From contig NZ_AAXW01000002.1 in assembly GCF_000169335.1 (NCBI RefSeq), forward strand, positions 124,001-188,000: a stretch of DNA of 64,000 nt, read 5' to 3'. The notes below the pieces were generated by a model, which saw nothing but the letters and a program-made list of their open reading frames with translations, was not told the DNA's origin and made no database searches. This document shows, piece after piece, positions 33,589 to 42,183 of this stretch. Made by a program: the position numbers and the translations under genes. Origin of the DNA: Crocosphaera chwakensis CCY0110. Its GTDB lineage: Bacteria > Cyanobacteriota > Cyanobacteriia > Cyanobacteriales > Microcystaceae. Within the stretch, counting starts at the first letter, position 1. Every line of letters begins with the position of its first letter.

Positions 33589-35673
33589 ATGACCAACGCA
33601 ACTGTAACCAATAACCCTTTACTCATTGGAAAAGGATTACCGACCTTTGATAAAATTACACCAGATCATGTCATTCCTGCAATGACAGAATTATTGCAAG
33701 AATTAGAAACTAAATTAAATGATTTAGAAGCCAATGTAAAACCTACCTGGGAAGGTTTAGTCGAACCCCTAACAGAAATAGAAGAAAAATTTAGTTGGAG
33801 TTGGGGAATTATTGGCCATTTAATGGGCGTTAAAAATAGTCCTGAACTTCGCAACGCTTACGAAACGGTACAACCGCAAGTTATTCAATTTATTAACAAA
33901 TTAAGCCAAAGTAAACCCATTTATGAAGCTTTTAAATCTCTTCAAGAAAGTGAGCTATGGAATACATTAGAAAATGCTCAAAAACGCATTGTAGAAGCAG
34001 CTATACGAGAAGCAGAATTATCGGGGGTTGCGTTAACAGGAGAAACTCGTGATAAATTCAATAATATTCAACTGGAATTAGCAGAAATTTCTACCAAGTT
34101 TTCTAACCATGTTTTAGATGCAACCAAAGCCTTTAAACTGAAATTAACTACAGAAAAAGAAGTCGAAGGATTACCTCCTAGTTTACTCAGTTTAGCAGCA
34201 CAAACAGCACGCACAGAAGGGGAAGAAAACGCCACAGCAGAAGCAGGACCTTGGGTAATTACTTTAGATTATCCTAGTTATATTCCCTTTATGAAATATA
34301 GCACCCAACGGGACTTAAGAGAGAAGGTTTATAAGGCGTTTATTTCTCGTGCATCCAGTGGAGAATTAGATAATAATCCGTTGATTGAACGTATTTTAGA
34401 ACTGCGGAAACAAAAAGCAGAAATTCTCGGTTACAATACCTACGCAGAAGTTAGTTTAGCTCGGAAAATGGCCCCTAGTGTTGAAGCAGTGGAGGCATTA
34501 TTAGAAGAGTTAAGAAAAGTTAGTTATGATGCTGCTGTTAAAGATTTAGAAACTCTGAAAGATTTCGCTAAAAGTGATGACTTAAAACAGTGGGATGTGA
34601 GTTATTGGGCAGAAAAACAACGGGAAACCTTATTTAATTTTACTGCCGAAGAATTACGCCCTTATTTCCCATTACCGCAAGTATTAGATGGGTTATTTAC
34701 CTTAGCAAAAAGAATCTTTGGGGTAACCATAACTTCTGCCGATGGTAAAGCACCTGTTTGGAACGAAGATGTTAGATATTTTCAGGTTAATAATGAAGCA
34801 GGAGAAGCGATCGCGCATTTCTATTTAGACCCCTATAGTCGCCCTTCAGAGAAACGTGGAGGGGCCTGGATGAATGATTGTATTGGACGGGCAAAAATCA
34901 AGCTAGAAGAGCAATTTATGACCCGTTTACCTGTCGCTTATTTAATTTGTAATCAAACTCCTCCGGTGGATGGAAAACCTAGTTTAATGACCTTTGATGA
35001 AGTAACTACTTTATTTCATGAATTTGGCCATGGACTACAACATATGTTGACAAAAGTAGACTATCCTGGGGCTGCTGGAATTAATAATGTAGAGTGGGAT
35101 GCAGTGGAATTACCCAGTCAATTTATGGAAAATTGGTGTTACGATCAAACCACTTTATTTAACATGGCTAAGCATTATGAAACAGGAGAAACGTTACCAG
35201 AACATTACTATGATAAGTTAGTTTCTGCTCGTAATTATATGAGTGGTTCTGCTATGTTAAGACAGCTACATTTTAGTTTCTTGGATTTAGAATTACACCA
35301 TCGTTATCAACCTGATAGTAAAGAAACTCCTGGGGATGTTCGTAACCGTATTGCTGAGAAAACAACGGTCATGAAACCCTTACCAGAAGACTCATTTTTA
35401 TGTGCTTTTGGTCATATTTTTGCTGGCGGTTATGCAGCCGGTTACTATAGTTATAAATGGGCAGAAGTATTAAGTGCGGATGCGTTTTCAGCGTTTGAAG
35501 AAGCCGGTTTAAATGATGAAAAAGCGGTTTCAGAAACAGGAAAACGGTTCAGGGATACAGTGTTAGCATTAGGGGGAAGTTTAGACCCCATGGAAGTGTT
35601 TAAAGCATTCCGTGGACGGGAACCGCAAACAGAACCTTTGTTAAGACATAGTGGTTTATTACAAACTGCATAA
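33589..35673 (+). CDS. M3-family oligopeptidase (oligopeptidase A-like)
   Basis: A 694-aa cytoplasmic zinc peptidase of the thimet/oligopeptidase A group that degrades small peptides, including leader peptides. The active-site motif HEFGH is in TLFHEFGHGLQHML. Further family blocks are NYVEWDAVELPSQFMENW-like residues (NVEWDAVELPSQFMENW) and FAGGYAAGYYSYKWAEV. I start at the ATG at 33589 (MTNATVTNNPLL); an in-frame TTG upstream is unlikely. No signal peptide. Confidence 0.93.
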   Translation: MTNATVTNNPLLIGKGLPTFDKITPDHVIPAMTELLQELETKLNDLEANVKPTWEGLVEPLTEIEEKFSWSWGIIGHLMGVKNSPELRNAYETVQPQVIQFINKLSQSKPIYEAFKSLQESELWNTLENAQKRIVEAAIREAELSGVALTGETRDKFNNIQLELAEISTKFSNHVLDATKAFKLKLTTEKEVEGLPPSLLSLAAQTARTEGEENATAEAGPWVITLDYPSYIPFMKYSTQRDLREKVYKAFISRASSGELDNNPLIERILELRKQKAEILGYNTYAEVSLARKMAPSVEAVEALLEELRKVSYDAAVKDLETLKDFAKSDDLKQWDVSYWAEKQRETLFNFTAEELRPYFPLPQVLDGLFTLAKRIFGVTITSADGKAPVWNEDVRYFQVNNEAGEAIAHFYLDPYSRPSEKRGGAWMNDCIGRAKIKLEEQFMTRLPVAYLICNQTPPVDGKPSLMTFDEVTTLFHEFGHGLQHMLTKVDYPGAAGINNVEWDAVELPSQFMENWCYDQTTLFNMAKHYETGETLPEHYYDKLVSARNYMSGSAMLRQLHFSFLDLELHHRYQPDSKETPGDVRNRIAEKTTVMKPLPEDSFLCAFGHIFAGGYAAGYYSYKWAEVLSADAFSAFEEAGLNDEKAVSETGKRFRDTVLALGGSLDPMEVFKAFRGREPQTEPLLRHSGLLQTA

Positions 35674-35723
35674 TCTATAATTTAAAGTGCGTTATTATTC
35701 TAGTAACGCACTTATTTTTTATT

Positions 35724-36062
35724 GATGAGGCCGAAAAAAAATTAATCCTAATAGACTTAGAAAATCAACTTTCTTGTCTAATAGCAGATTTAATAGAATA
35801 TAAAAAGAATCACCATTTTCTTAAAAATCTTTTTGAGGTTGAGTCGGGAAAATGGACAAATATTCATATTCTATGTCAAGGGATGAGTCATCTACAAAAC
35901 CAACTAGAATTAATTAAAAATTGTTGTGATGAACAGCTACAAGTTACCTGGTTAGATTATCCTCTCAGTACAATGGGAGAAGGTTATTGTTTAATTATTT
36001 TTTATCTAGAATGTTTACATTGGGATAATGTTGCTCTTTATAATAAGAAAGGCTTTGAATGA
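35724..36062 (+). pseudogene. Orphan reading frame without a start codon
   Basis: The frame reads DEAEKKLILIDLENQLSCLI onward to YNKKGFE and stops at 36060-36062. It is coding-like, with balanced hydrophobic and charged residues, and is uninterrupted for about 112 codons, but has no ATG, GTG or TTG near its start. An ATG in another frame (35725) would join it if the run of eight A at 35734-35741 had nine. It is either a frameshifted small gene or the tail of a lost one. It fills most of the 460-base gap before the ATPase cassette. Function unknown. Confidence 0.35.
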
Positions 36063-36133
36063 ATACTTATACCATATTGAAAGTTTAGTTAATTGATTAT
36101 TAAGCTAGAAAATCAAACCATATAATTAAGATT

Positions 36134-37324
36134 ATGACTACCAACCGACTTGATTTTTTTCGTCAACAAATGGCTGCTTTTGAGGCGACTTCTGACCCTA
36201 AAGAAGCTATCAAAAAAGGTTATTATATTGAGCAACCGAGAAATTCTTTAGCTAATACTATTGCTACTAAAATGATATTGCGTCCAAGTTCTCGTCATTT
36301 ATTAATTGGTGGTATTGGTTCAGGAAAAACAACACAACTATTAATGACTTACGACAAACTTAATGAAGTTAAAGATATTTCTGCTCACTATGTTGATGTT
36401 AGTTTATACACAGATATTTCAGAAATTAAATCAGGTTCTTTATTAGCTATTGCTGGTTTAATTTTCTCAAAAATGTTGTGTAATCAGGAAAAAACAAAAG
36501 AGATAGAGAATGCTATTAATATTATTGAAAGCTATGCTTATAGAACTCAAGAATTAGAATACTTTGGAATCAATTTACAAGATAATATAAAGCAGTATTC
36601 TGGAGTGCTTAGTCTGGAATCTACTCAACAAAGCATATATCAAAAAGTATATGATTCATTTAAAACAATAAAAAACTATATCAGTGAAGAAAAAATTTTT
36701 TTTGTTTTACTATTCGATGGATTGGATCGATTTAATAACAACCAATTTATGTTAAATATAATTGATTCAGATATTGACTTAATATCAAAATTAAGTATAG
36801 GAATCATTTTAGTTGGATCAATATCTTTAAATTATAGCAATTATCAAGATATACTTAAACAAAAATTTAGTAATAATATTTGTTATCAACCTTATTTCAG
36901 TGTAATTAATGATGCAAATGCGTATGAATTTTTTGATAATGTCCTTAAAAAACGCTCACCTGAAAAATTTATTTCAGATGCTGCAAGAAAAATCTTAATA
37001 ACTTACTCGGGAGGGGTTTTACGTGATTTAATAAATTTAACTCAAAATTCTATTGAAGAAGCTTATCTTAATGATAGTGATACCATCCAAAAAAGTCATG
37101 TTAATGCAGCAGTAGAAGCTTATGGACAAACGAAGATTTTTGGAGTTTCTAACTCAGAACTACAAATATTAGCAAAAGTTGCTAAAGGAGAAACTTTTTT
37201 ACCAAGAACTCGTGAATATAGTCATCTCTTAATTAATCAAATGATTCTCGAATATACCTATCCTAAAAAACGTTATGCAGTACATCCAGTTTTATTGCCT
37301 TTAATCTCTCAACCCTTAGCTTAA
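36134..37324 (+). CDS. AAA/STAND-like P-loop ATPase (first gene of a three-gene cassette)
   Basis: A 396-aa protein. Walker A is GGIGSGKT (residues 59-66), after the short strand RHLLIGG. Walker B is FVLLFDGLDR (about 190-199). A sensor-like segment IGIILVGSI follows, then a helical lid region with ARKILITYSGGVLRDLINLTQ, which resembles the winged or helical lid of Orc/STAND ATPases. The last 60 residues (NSELQILAKVAKGE onward) look like a winged helix. It is followed by two genes spaced five bases and minus 11 bases, so all three are one operon. Substrate and family name are not recognised; a regulatory or defence ATPase is plausible. Confidence 0.7.
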   Translation: MTTNRLDFFRQQMAAFEATSDPKEAIKKGYYIEQPRNSLANTIATKMILRPSSRHLLIGGIGSGKTTQLLMTYDKLNEVKDISAHYVDVSLYTDISEIKSGSLLAIAGLIFSKMLCNQEKTKEIENAINIIESYAYRTQELEYFGINLQDNIKQYSGVLSLESTQQSIYQKVYDSFKTIKNYISEEKIFFVLLFDGLDRFNNNQFMLNIIDSDIDLISKLSIGIILVGSISLNYSNYQDILKQKFSNNICYQPYFSVINDANAYEFFDNVLKKRSPEKFISDAARKILITYSGGVLRDLINLTQNSIEEAYLNDSDTIQKSHVNAAVEAYGQTKIFGVSNSELQILAKVAKGETFLPRTREYSHLLINQMILEYTYPKKRYAVHPVLLPLISQPLA

Positions 37325-37329
37325 ATCAG

Positions 37330-37920
37330 ATGTTAACAATAAATTCAACGGATAAATTATTACAAAGAATAGGAACACAACCGAATGGTAATATTTGGTC
37401 AGCTATTGTGGTTAGTGACTCAAATATTGAAACTATAGCAAAAGAATTAAAAGACTTGATAGAAATTTTTGCTGAATGTGATATAGAATTAATTTCAGCT
37501 AACGAAGATTATCAAAAAATGCTGAAAACTATTACTAAAACATCTGCAGATTATATAATATTGTTTAATTTTGAAAATTGGAATAAAGAGAATTGGATAA
37601 AATTAGATGCTTTTAGAAGTCGTTTTGATCAGAAAAAAAAAGGAGGTCTACTAATTCTAACTTCTAACTCAGCTAAACAATTATTATCCTATTCACCTAA
37701 CTTTTCTAGTTGGTTAGGAGGGCGAGTTTATCAACTGAATATAGAAGAAGAATTTTTAAATAATGAACAGCTAGAAAAAAGATTACAAGCATTACAAATA
37801 TGGTCAGGTTTATCTAATAATGAAGTAATAGAAGTGGCTGAAAAAAAAGAATTACCTTCTGATCCCGAATATGGAGAATGGTTAGTATTATTAGATCGGG
37901 AGGATCTCATTGAAAGATAA
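37330..37920 (+). CDS. Unassigned protein of the ATPase cassette, possibly an inactive ATPase-like domain
   Basis: A 196-aa protein. The alternation of strands and helices (IWSAIVVSD, IELISANED, ADYIILFNFENW, GLLILTSNSAKQLL) is Rossmann/P-loop-like. However, no GxxxxGK motif is present, so ATP binding is not evident. The segment FSSWLGGRVYQLN resembles the arginine-finger region of AAA-like ATPases. The C-terminal region (QLEKRLQALQIWSGL, then DPEYGEWLVLLDREDL) is helical. It starts five bases after the ATPase gene and its end overlaps the next gene by 11 bases. It may form a heteromer with the upstream ATPase. Confidence 0.6.
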   Translation: MLTINSTDKLLQRIGTQPNGNIWSAIVVSDSNIETIAKELKDLIEIFAECDIELISANEDYQKMLKTITKTSADYIILFNFENWNKENWIKLDAFRSRFDQKKKGGLLILTSNSAKQLLSYSPNFSSWLGGRVYQLNIEEEFLNNEQLEKRLQALQIWSGLSNNEVIEVAEKKELPSDPEYGEWLVLLDREDLIER

Positions 37921-38482
37921 ATTAACTTGGGAAAAAATTGTCCAGCAAACCCAAGAGAAGACACTAGAAATAACTGACTTCAAGGTTAAAAATCCTAAAG
38001 AACTACGAACAAAAATATTAAAATGTTTAACTCAAGCACATAATGAAGGAATCTTACTAACTAACCTCTCAGAAATTCATTCATTATTCAAACTTAAAAA
38101 ATCTCAGCAACAAGGAGAGGTTTGGGAAATTTTAGGAGGAGATAAAAATTTTAAACGAATTAAAAATAAAGAAAAGTATGGCTATTTTGAACGAAATGAT
38201 TTAGCTTGGTTTGACCTTGCAATAACTATTGATCAACAATCTAAGAATACAGCAGAAATTATAGGATTTGATTTTGAAATTCGCTTTCCTAATGAACAGC
38301 AACCTAACTTTATTCGTTTTGATCTTAATTTACCCAACCACAATAACGAAATAAAAGGAATAAGATATCATCTTCATCCTGGTAATGATGATATTATGAT
38401 TCATAGTCCTCCTCTATCACCTTTAGAAATACTATACTTATTTTTATACGGTTTAAAAACACCGAGAAAACCTCGTTCTTAA
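37910..38482 (+). CDS. Unassigned effector-like protein of the ATPase cassette
   Basis: A 190-aa protein. The start is TTG at 37910 after a strong GGGAGG, and it overlaps the previous gene by 11 bases. The N-terminal 75 residues are helical and basic (QTQEKTLEITDFKVK and KELRTKILKCL). The C-terminal half has beta-strand features with conserved-looking polar clusters: FDFEIRF, FIRFDLNLP, GIRYHLHPGNDD and SPPLSPLEILYLF. The HLHPGNDD block suggests a metal or nucleic-acid site but no catalytic motif is certain. I do not recognise a family. Confidence 0.55.
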   Translation: MKDKLTWEKIVQQTQEKTLEITDFKVKNPKELRTKILKCLTQAHNEGILLTNLSEIHSLFKLKKSQQQGEVWEILGGDKNFKRIKNKEKYGYFERNDLAWFDLAITIDQQSKNTAEIIGFDFEIRFPNEQQPNFIRFDLNLPNHNNEIKGIRYHLHPGNDDIMIHSPPLSPLEILYLFLYGLKTPRKPRS

Positions 38483-38617
38483 TTGTTTCTAATAACCTCA
38501 ATAGGCAAACAATAATAGAAATTGATAGTAACTTGACCCACAAAATGAGCCATCTGTGATCAAACTGTAAAAAATCGTTACAATAGAAGCAACCAGTTAT
38601 AAAGAAATGTTACTAAA

Positions 38618-39289
38618 ATGATTAGCACCGACCTCGAACAAATATCCTTACAACTAGAAAGCGAAAACTCCCGCGATCGCCTGTTAGCCTTAGCTTCCTT
38701 AAGACAAGTGTCCGCAGAAGATGCAGTCCCTTTAATTAAGAAAGTTCTCAACGACGAAATCTTACAAGTGCGATCAATGGCGGTGTTTGCCTTGGGAGTT
38801 AAACAAACTGACGAATGCTACCCCATTTTAGTTAAACTATTAGAGACAGACCCAGACTATGGCATTCGGGCTGATGCTGCTGGTGCATTAGGGTATTTAC
38901 AAGATCCTCGCGCTTATGAACCCTTATCCAGAGCATTCTACGAAGACACACAATGGTTAGTCCGTTTTAGTGCTGCTGTGTCCCTAGGTAACTTAGGGGA
39001 TGTTCGCGCCAAAGAACTGCTTTTACAAGCCTTAGAAAGCGAAGAAACGGTCATGCAACAAGCAGCGATCGCAGCCATTGGAGAGATCCGCGCTGTCGAT
39101 GCCATTGACGAAATTTTGCGCTTTGCTAACTCCGAAGACTGGTTAGTGCGTCAACGTCTGGCACAGGCTTTAGGCAATTTTAACACAGAAAAGAGTATTT
39201 CTGCCCTCAAGTTCTTAGCTAAAGATGCTCAACCCCAGGTAAGAGAAGCTGCTTTATTTTCTCTTAACCTTATTGAACAAGACAACTAA
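38618..39289 (+). CDS. HEAT/PBS-lyase-repeat protein (CpcF- or NblB-like)
   Basis: A 223-aa protein made almost entirely of HEAT units of about 30 residues (LQVRSMAVFALGVKQ, GIRADAAGALGYLQDPRAYEPL, LVRFSAAVSLGNLGD, AAIAAIGEI, LVRQRLAQALGNFNT). This is the repeat of the phycobilin lyase family. Candidates are CpcF, the partner of CpcE encoded six kb upstream, or the NblB degradation group. Its position next to a CpcS-type lyase supports a phycobilisome role. Length fits CpcF (about 210 aa). I leave the symbol blank. Confidence 0.8.
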   Translation: MISTDLEQISLQLESENSRDRLLALASLRQVSAEDAVPLIKKVLNDEILQVRSMAVFALGVKQTDECYPILVKLLETDPDYGIRADAAGALGYLQDPRAYEPLSRAFYEDTQWLVRFSAAVSLGNLGDVRAKELLLQALESEETVMQQAAIAAIGEIRAVDAIDEILRFANSEDWLVRQRLAQALGNFNTEKSISALKFLAKDAQPQVREAALFSLNLIEQDN

Positions 39290-39439
39290 GAAACAGTGAG
39301 ATGTCATGATACAATCAGGGTTGTCGGGTTGCTTAAAAAATAGCCACAAATAATCTTATTTAAACCCCAAAATCTTAAAAAATAAAAGGGATAAAAGTAA
39401 CCCACTATCCTATTTTTATCAGATAACTCAGCAGTGTTC

Positions 39440-39967
39440 ATGGACATACAAACTTTTATAGAATCATGTATCGGTCAATGGTTTTCTCAGCGAAGTAGCT
39501 ATCAGTTTGATACTGAAAAAGCAGAAAGTCATAAATCAGAATTAACCATAGAATGGTTGGACACTGACCATTCTCTGCTAGTTTCCCTTTGTCAACAGCA
39601 TGGTATTGATCCTAACCAAGCGATCGGCGGTCAAACAGTAAGTTGGAATAGTTCTTCTGACTATGGTCAAAAAAAGCAAACAGGAAGTACAATTTTGATT
39701 GTTATTCCTGATAATAATACCCCACAAACAGGACAAATTATACAAAGTTTTCAATCTAAGCCTTCATCCCAAGGAAATTATAGTTTAGGAGAAGATGAAG
39801 CATTAACCTTAATTCTTGAAGTTGGGGATTTTTCTATAGAAGAAAGAATCTGGTTTGCGAGTCCTAATTTACGACTACGTACCAGTTTAATGAAAGGGAA
39901 AAATGGCTATAATCGCACTGCTTTTTATTCAGAAATTCGCCGACTACCCCCCCAAGAAGTAGCATAA
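39440..39967 (+). CDS. CpcS/CpeS-family phycobilin lyase
   Basis: A 175-aa lipocalin-fold protein. The N-terminus MDIQTFIESCIGQWFSQRSSYQ and the following residues of the helix and beta barrel match the CpcS/CpeS chromophore lyases, which attach phycocyanobilin to Cys82-type positions (T- or S-type lyases). The ATG at 39440 is used; a GTG at 39434 adds two residues. A HEAT-type lyase-repeat gene lies 150 bases upstream, so phycobilisome chromophorylation is the likely shared process. Confidence 0.85.
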   Translation: MDIQTFIESCIGQWFSQRSSYQFDTEKAESHKSELTIEWLDTDHSLLVSLCQQHGIDPNQAIGGQTVSWNSSSDYGQKKQTGSTILIVIPDNNTPQTGQIIQSFQSKPSSQGNYSLGEDEALTLILEVGDFSIEERIWFASPNLRLRTSLMKGKNGYNRTAFYSEIRRLPPQEVA

Positions 39968-40005
39968 TTAAATCGATTAATTTGACATAGGAGAACTCTA
40001 ACAAG

Positions 40006-40941
40006 ATGCGTATTTTAATCATGGGTGGAACCCGTTTTATTGGGGTTTATCTCACTAAAGAATTAGTGAAACAAGGTCATGAAGTGGTCTTATTTAACCG
40101 AGGTAACAAACCAGCACCTATTGAAGGAATAACACAAATTCACGGCGATCGCAAGGATACTAATCAGTTAAAAGAAAAGTTAGCTTCTGAAAGTTTTGAT
40201 GCTATTTTTGATAATAATAGTCGAGAATTAAGCGATACGCAACCTCTAGTAGACATCTTTAATAATCAAGTTAAACATTTTGTTTATGTGAGTTCAGCCG
40301 GCGTTTATTTAAAGTCCGATCAAATGCCTCATATCGAAGGAGATGAACTTGATCCTAATAGTCGTCATAAAGGAAAATTTGAAACCGAAAGTTACTTAGA
40401 AAAATCAGGTATTCCCTGGACTTCTATTCGTCCAACTTATATTTATGGGCCGCAAAATTATAATGATTTAGAAGCCTGGTTTTTTGATAGAATTGTTAGA
40501 AATCGACCTATTCCGATTCCTGGTAATGGTTTACATTTTACTCAATTTGGTCATGTCCAAGACTTAGTTAAAGGGATGGCTACGGTATTAGGAAATGAGA
40601 CAGCTATTGGACAAATTTATAACATTTCAGGGGAACGTTGTGTTACCTTTGATGGGTTAGCTAAAGCTTGCGCCGTTGCTGTGGGTAAATCGGCAAATGA
40701 TATTAAAATTGTTCACTATGATCCTAAACAATTTGACTTTGGGAAAAAGAAAGCTTTTCCTTTAAGAATGCAACACTTTTTTGCTGATATTCATAAAGCA
40801 TTGAATGAGTTAAATTGGAAACCCGAATATGACTTAATTAGTGGGTTAAAAGACTCCTTTGAAAAGGATTATTTAGTTTCTAAACGAGATCAAGCTGACA
40901 TTGATTTTAGTTTAGATGAACAAATTTTATCAGCTTCCTAA
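40006..40941 (+). CDS. NAD-dependent epimerase/dehydratase-like protein, CSP41-type
   Basis: A 311-aa protein with the extended SDR Rossmann start MRILIMGGTRFIGVYLTKEL. Rather than a standard YxxxK it has a variable segment, and it contains FVYVSSAGVYLKSDQMPHIEGD, TSIRPTYIYGPQN and ISGERCVTFDGLA. It resembles chloroplast CSP41, an SDR protein that binds RNA stem-loops at 3' ends of messages. Cyanobacterial homologues may share this role. RBS GGAGA upstream. A dispersed palindrome follows at 40956. Confidence 0.8.
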   Translation: MRILIMGGTRFIGVYLTKELVKQGHEVVLFNRGNKPAPIEGITQIHGDRKDTNQLKEKLASESFDAIFDNNSRELSDTQPLVDIFNNQVKHFVYVSSAGVYLKSDQMPHIEGDELDPNSRHKGKFETESYLEKSGIPWTSIRPTYIYGPQNYNDLEAWFFDRIVRNRPIPIPGNGLHFTQFGHVQDLVKGMATVLGNETAIGQIYNISGERCVTFDGLAKACAVAVGKSANDIKIVHYDPKQFDFGKKKAFPLRMQHFFADIHKALNELNWKPEYDLISGLKDSFEKDYLVSKRDQADIDFSLDEQILSAS

Positions 40942-40955
40942 ATTGTTATATTTTA

Positions 40956-40977
40956 AAGGTGGGCAATGCCCACCCTA
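40956..40977 (+). repeat. Dispersed palindromic repeat, copy 2, acting as a terminator
   Basis: AAGGTGGGCAATGCCCACC, then CTACTTTTT. It is 15 bases after the CSP41-like stop codon, and the T tail makes it a possible intrinsic terminator. It shares the 17-base core with the copies at 33520 and, with one base changed, at 42154. Confidence 0.7.
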
Positions 40978-41037
40978 CTTTTTAAAATTTAGAATAAAAA
41001 TAATAGTTACATTTAAAAATATTTTGAAGGTGTCTTC

Positions 41038-42147
41038 ATGAATCAAGACTCAATGAATAATAGTAATGACTTAGTAACAACAGAATCTATAAGACTAGAC
41101 GAAAAACCAACTTATAAGGAAAAAACAGAGAGAATTAATGCGATTACTGGGATTCTCAATACCATCAAACCTTTTCTCTTAATTCTTTTTTGTTTGATTG
41201 TATTGAGTTGGGCTGGAAAATATTTGATGAATTATTCCATATCTCAAGGAATCTCTGAATTAAATAGTAGCAACAATACAGAATTTATAATTACTGTTCC
41301 TGAAAAAAAAGATATTGATGAAGGTATTGTCATCGCCCTTAAACAAGCAAAAACAAACGCAGAAAATTTTGCATCAGCAGAATTAGATGAATGGATAAAT
41401 CAATTAATGACTCGTGTTGATGATAGTTTTTTACCTTGGTACTTTGGTTATTTTAATCAAAAATATCAAGAACTTCGTACTCCTTTTCTTTACTTAAAAT
41501 CAGCCGTATCTCATTGGGTTAATAGTAAAAGTCCTTCCCCTAATCAAGCAGTTGCTAAACAATTAACTGAAGAAATGCAAAGGGAATTTGCTAAACGAGT
41601 TTTACAGCCAAAATTATCTCAACTTCAACTAGAAAATATAACCCGAAATACAGCAAACGTATATGTTGATTCATTAAGCAATAATCTGGCTAATCTGCAA
41701 AGTCATTATAATATTCCCCAAGCTGAATGGGAAAAATATCTCCATGATCTTGCTGTAACTATTAAGGATGCTGAAGGTAATGTTTCTAGTTTATCCATGA
41801 AACTTTTAGTGGTTGGAAGTCCCTATTTATTTGCTAAAGCGATGATTCCCCTTAGTAAAGGAGGAATCGCAATGTTATCTCTAGCTGGAAAATCTGGGGC
41901 AAAAATGGCTGCAAAAACAGGAGGAATAACTGCGACTAAAATAGGGGCGCAGTTTATTGATCCTCTGATTGTTTTTGGTATTATGATTTGGGATCTTTGG
42001 GACTATCATCATACAGTTAGTGTAGATAAGCCGATATTACGAAATACAATTGAACTCTATCTACAAGAGGTTAAAGAAGTATTGTTAGAAAACAGCGTTA
42101 TGTCATCCATTTATCAGGTTGAAAATGGCATATTGAAGGCTTTGTAA
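41038..42147 (+). CDS. Membrane protein, unknown function
   Basis: A 369-aa protein. A polar N-terminus of about 45 residues is followed by a transmembrane helix near residues 46-66 (PFLLILFCLIVLSWAGKYLM). A mostly helical, charged middle portion includes DDSFLPWYFGYFNQKYQEL and SHWVNSKSP. Hydrophobic stretches occur near residues 265-330 (IPLSKGGIAMLSLAGKSG and FIDPLIVFGIMIWDLWDYHH). No conserved domain recognised. A terminator-like palindrome follows. Confidence 0.6.
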   Translation: MNQDSMNNSNDLVTTESIRLDEKPTYKEKTERINAITGILNTIKPFLLILFCLIVLSWAGKYLMNYSISQGISELNSSNNTEFIITVPEKKDIDEGIVIALKQAKTNAENFASAELDEWINQLMTRVDDSFLPWYFGYFNQKYQELRTPFLYLKSAVSHWVNSKSPSPNQAVAKQLTEEMQREFAKRVLQPKLSQLQLENITRNTANVYVDSLSNNLANLQSHYNIPQAEWEKYLHDLAVTIKDAEGNVSSLSMKLLVVGSPYLFAKAMIPLSKGGIAMLSLAGKSGAKMAAKTGGITATKIGAQFIDPLIVFGIMIWDLWDYHHTVSVDKPILRNTIELYLQEVKEVLLENSVMSSIYQVENGILKAL

Positions 42148-42153
42148 TATTAG

Positions 42154-42183
42154 TAAGGTGGGCATTGCCCACCCTACTTTTTT
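42154..42183 (+). terminator. Dispersed palindromic repeat, copy 3, with T6 tail
   Basis: TAAGGTGGGCATTGCCCACC then CTAC and six T (42178-42183). The core differs by one base from copies 1 and 2. It forms a 7-bp GGTGGGC/GCCCACC stem right after the membrane protein gene and overlaps the end of convergent hemF by two bases, serving as an intrinsic terminator. Confidence 0.7.
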
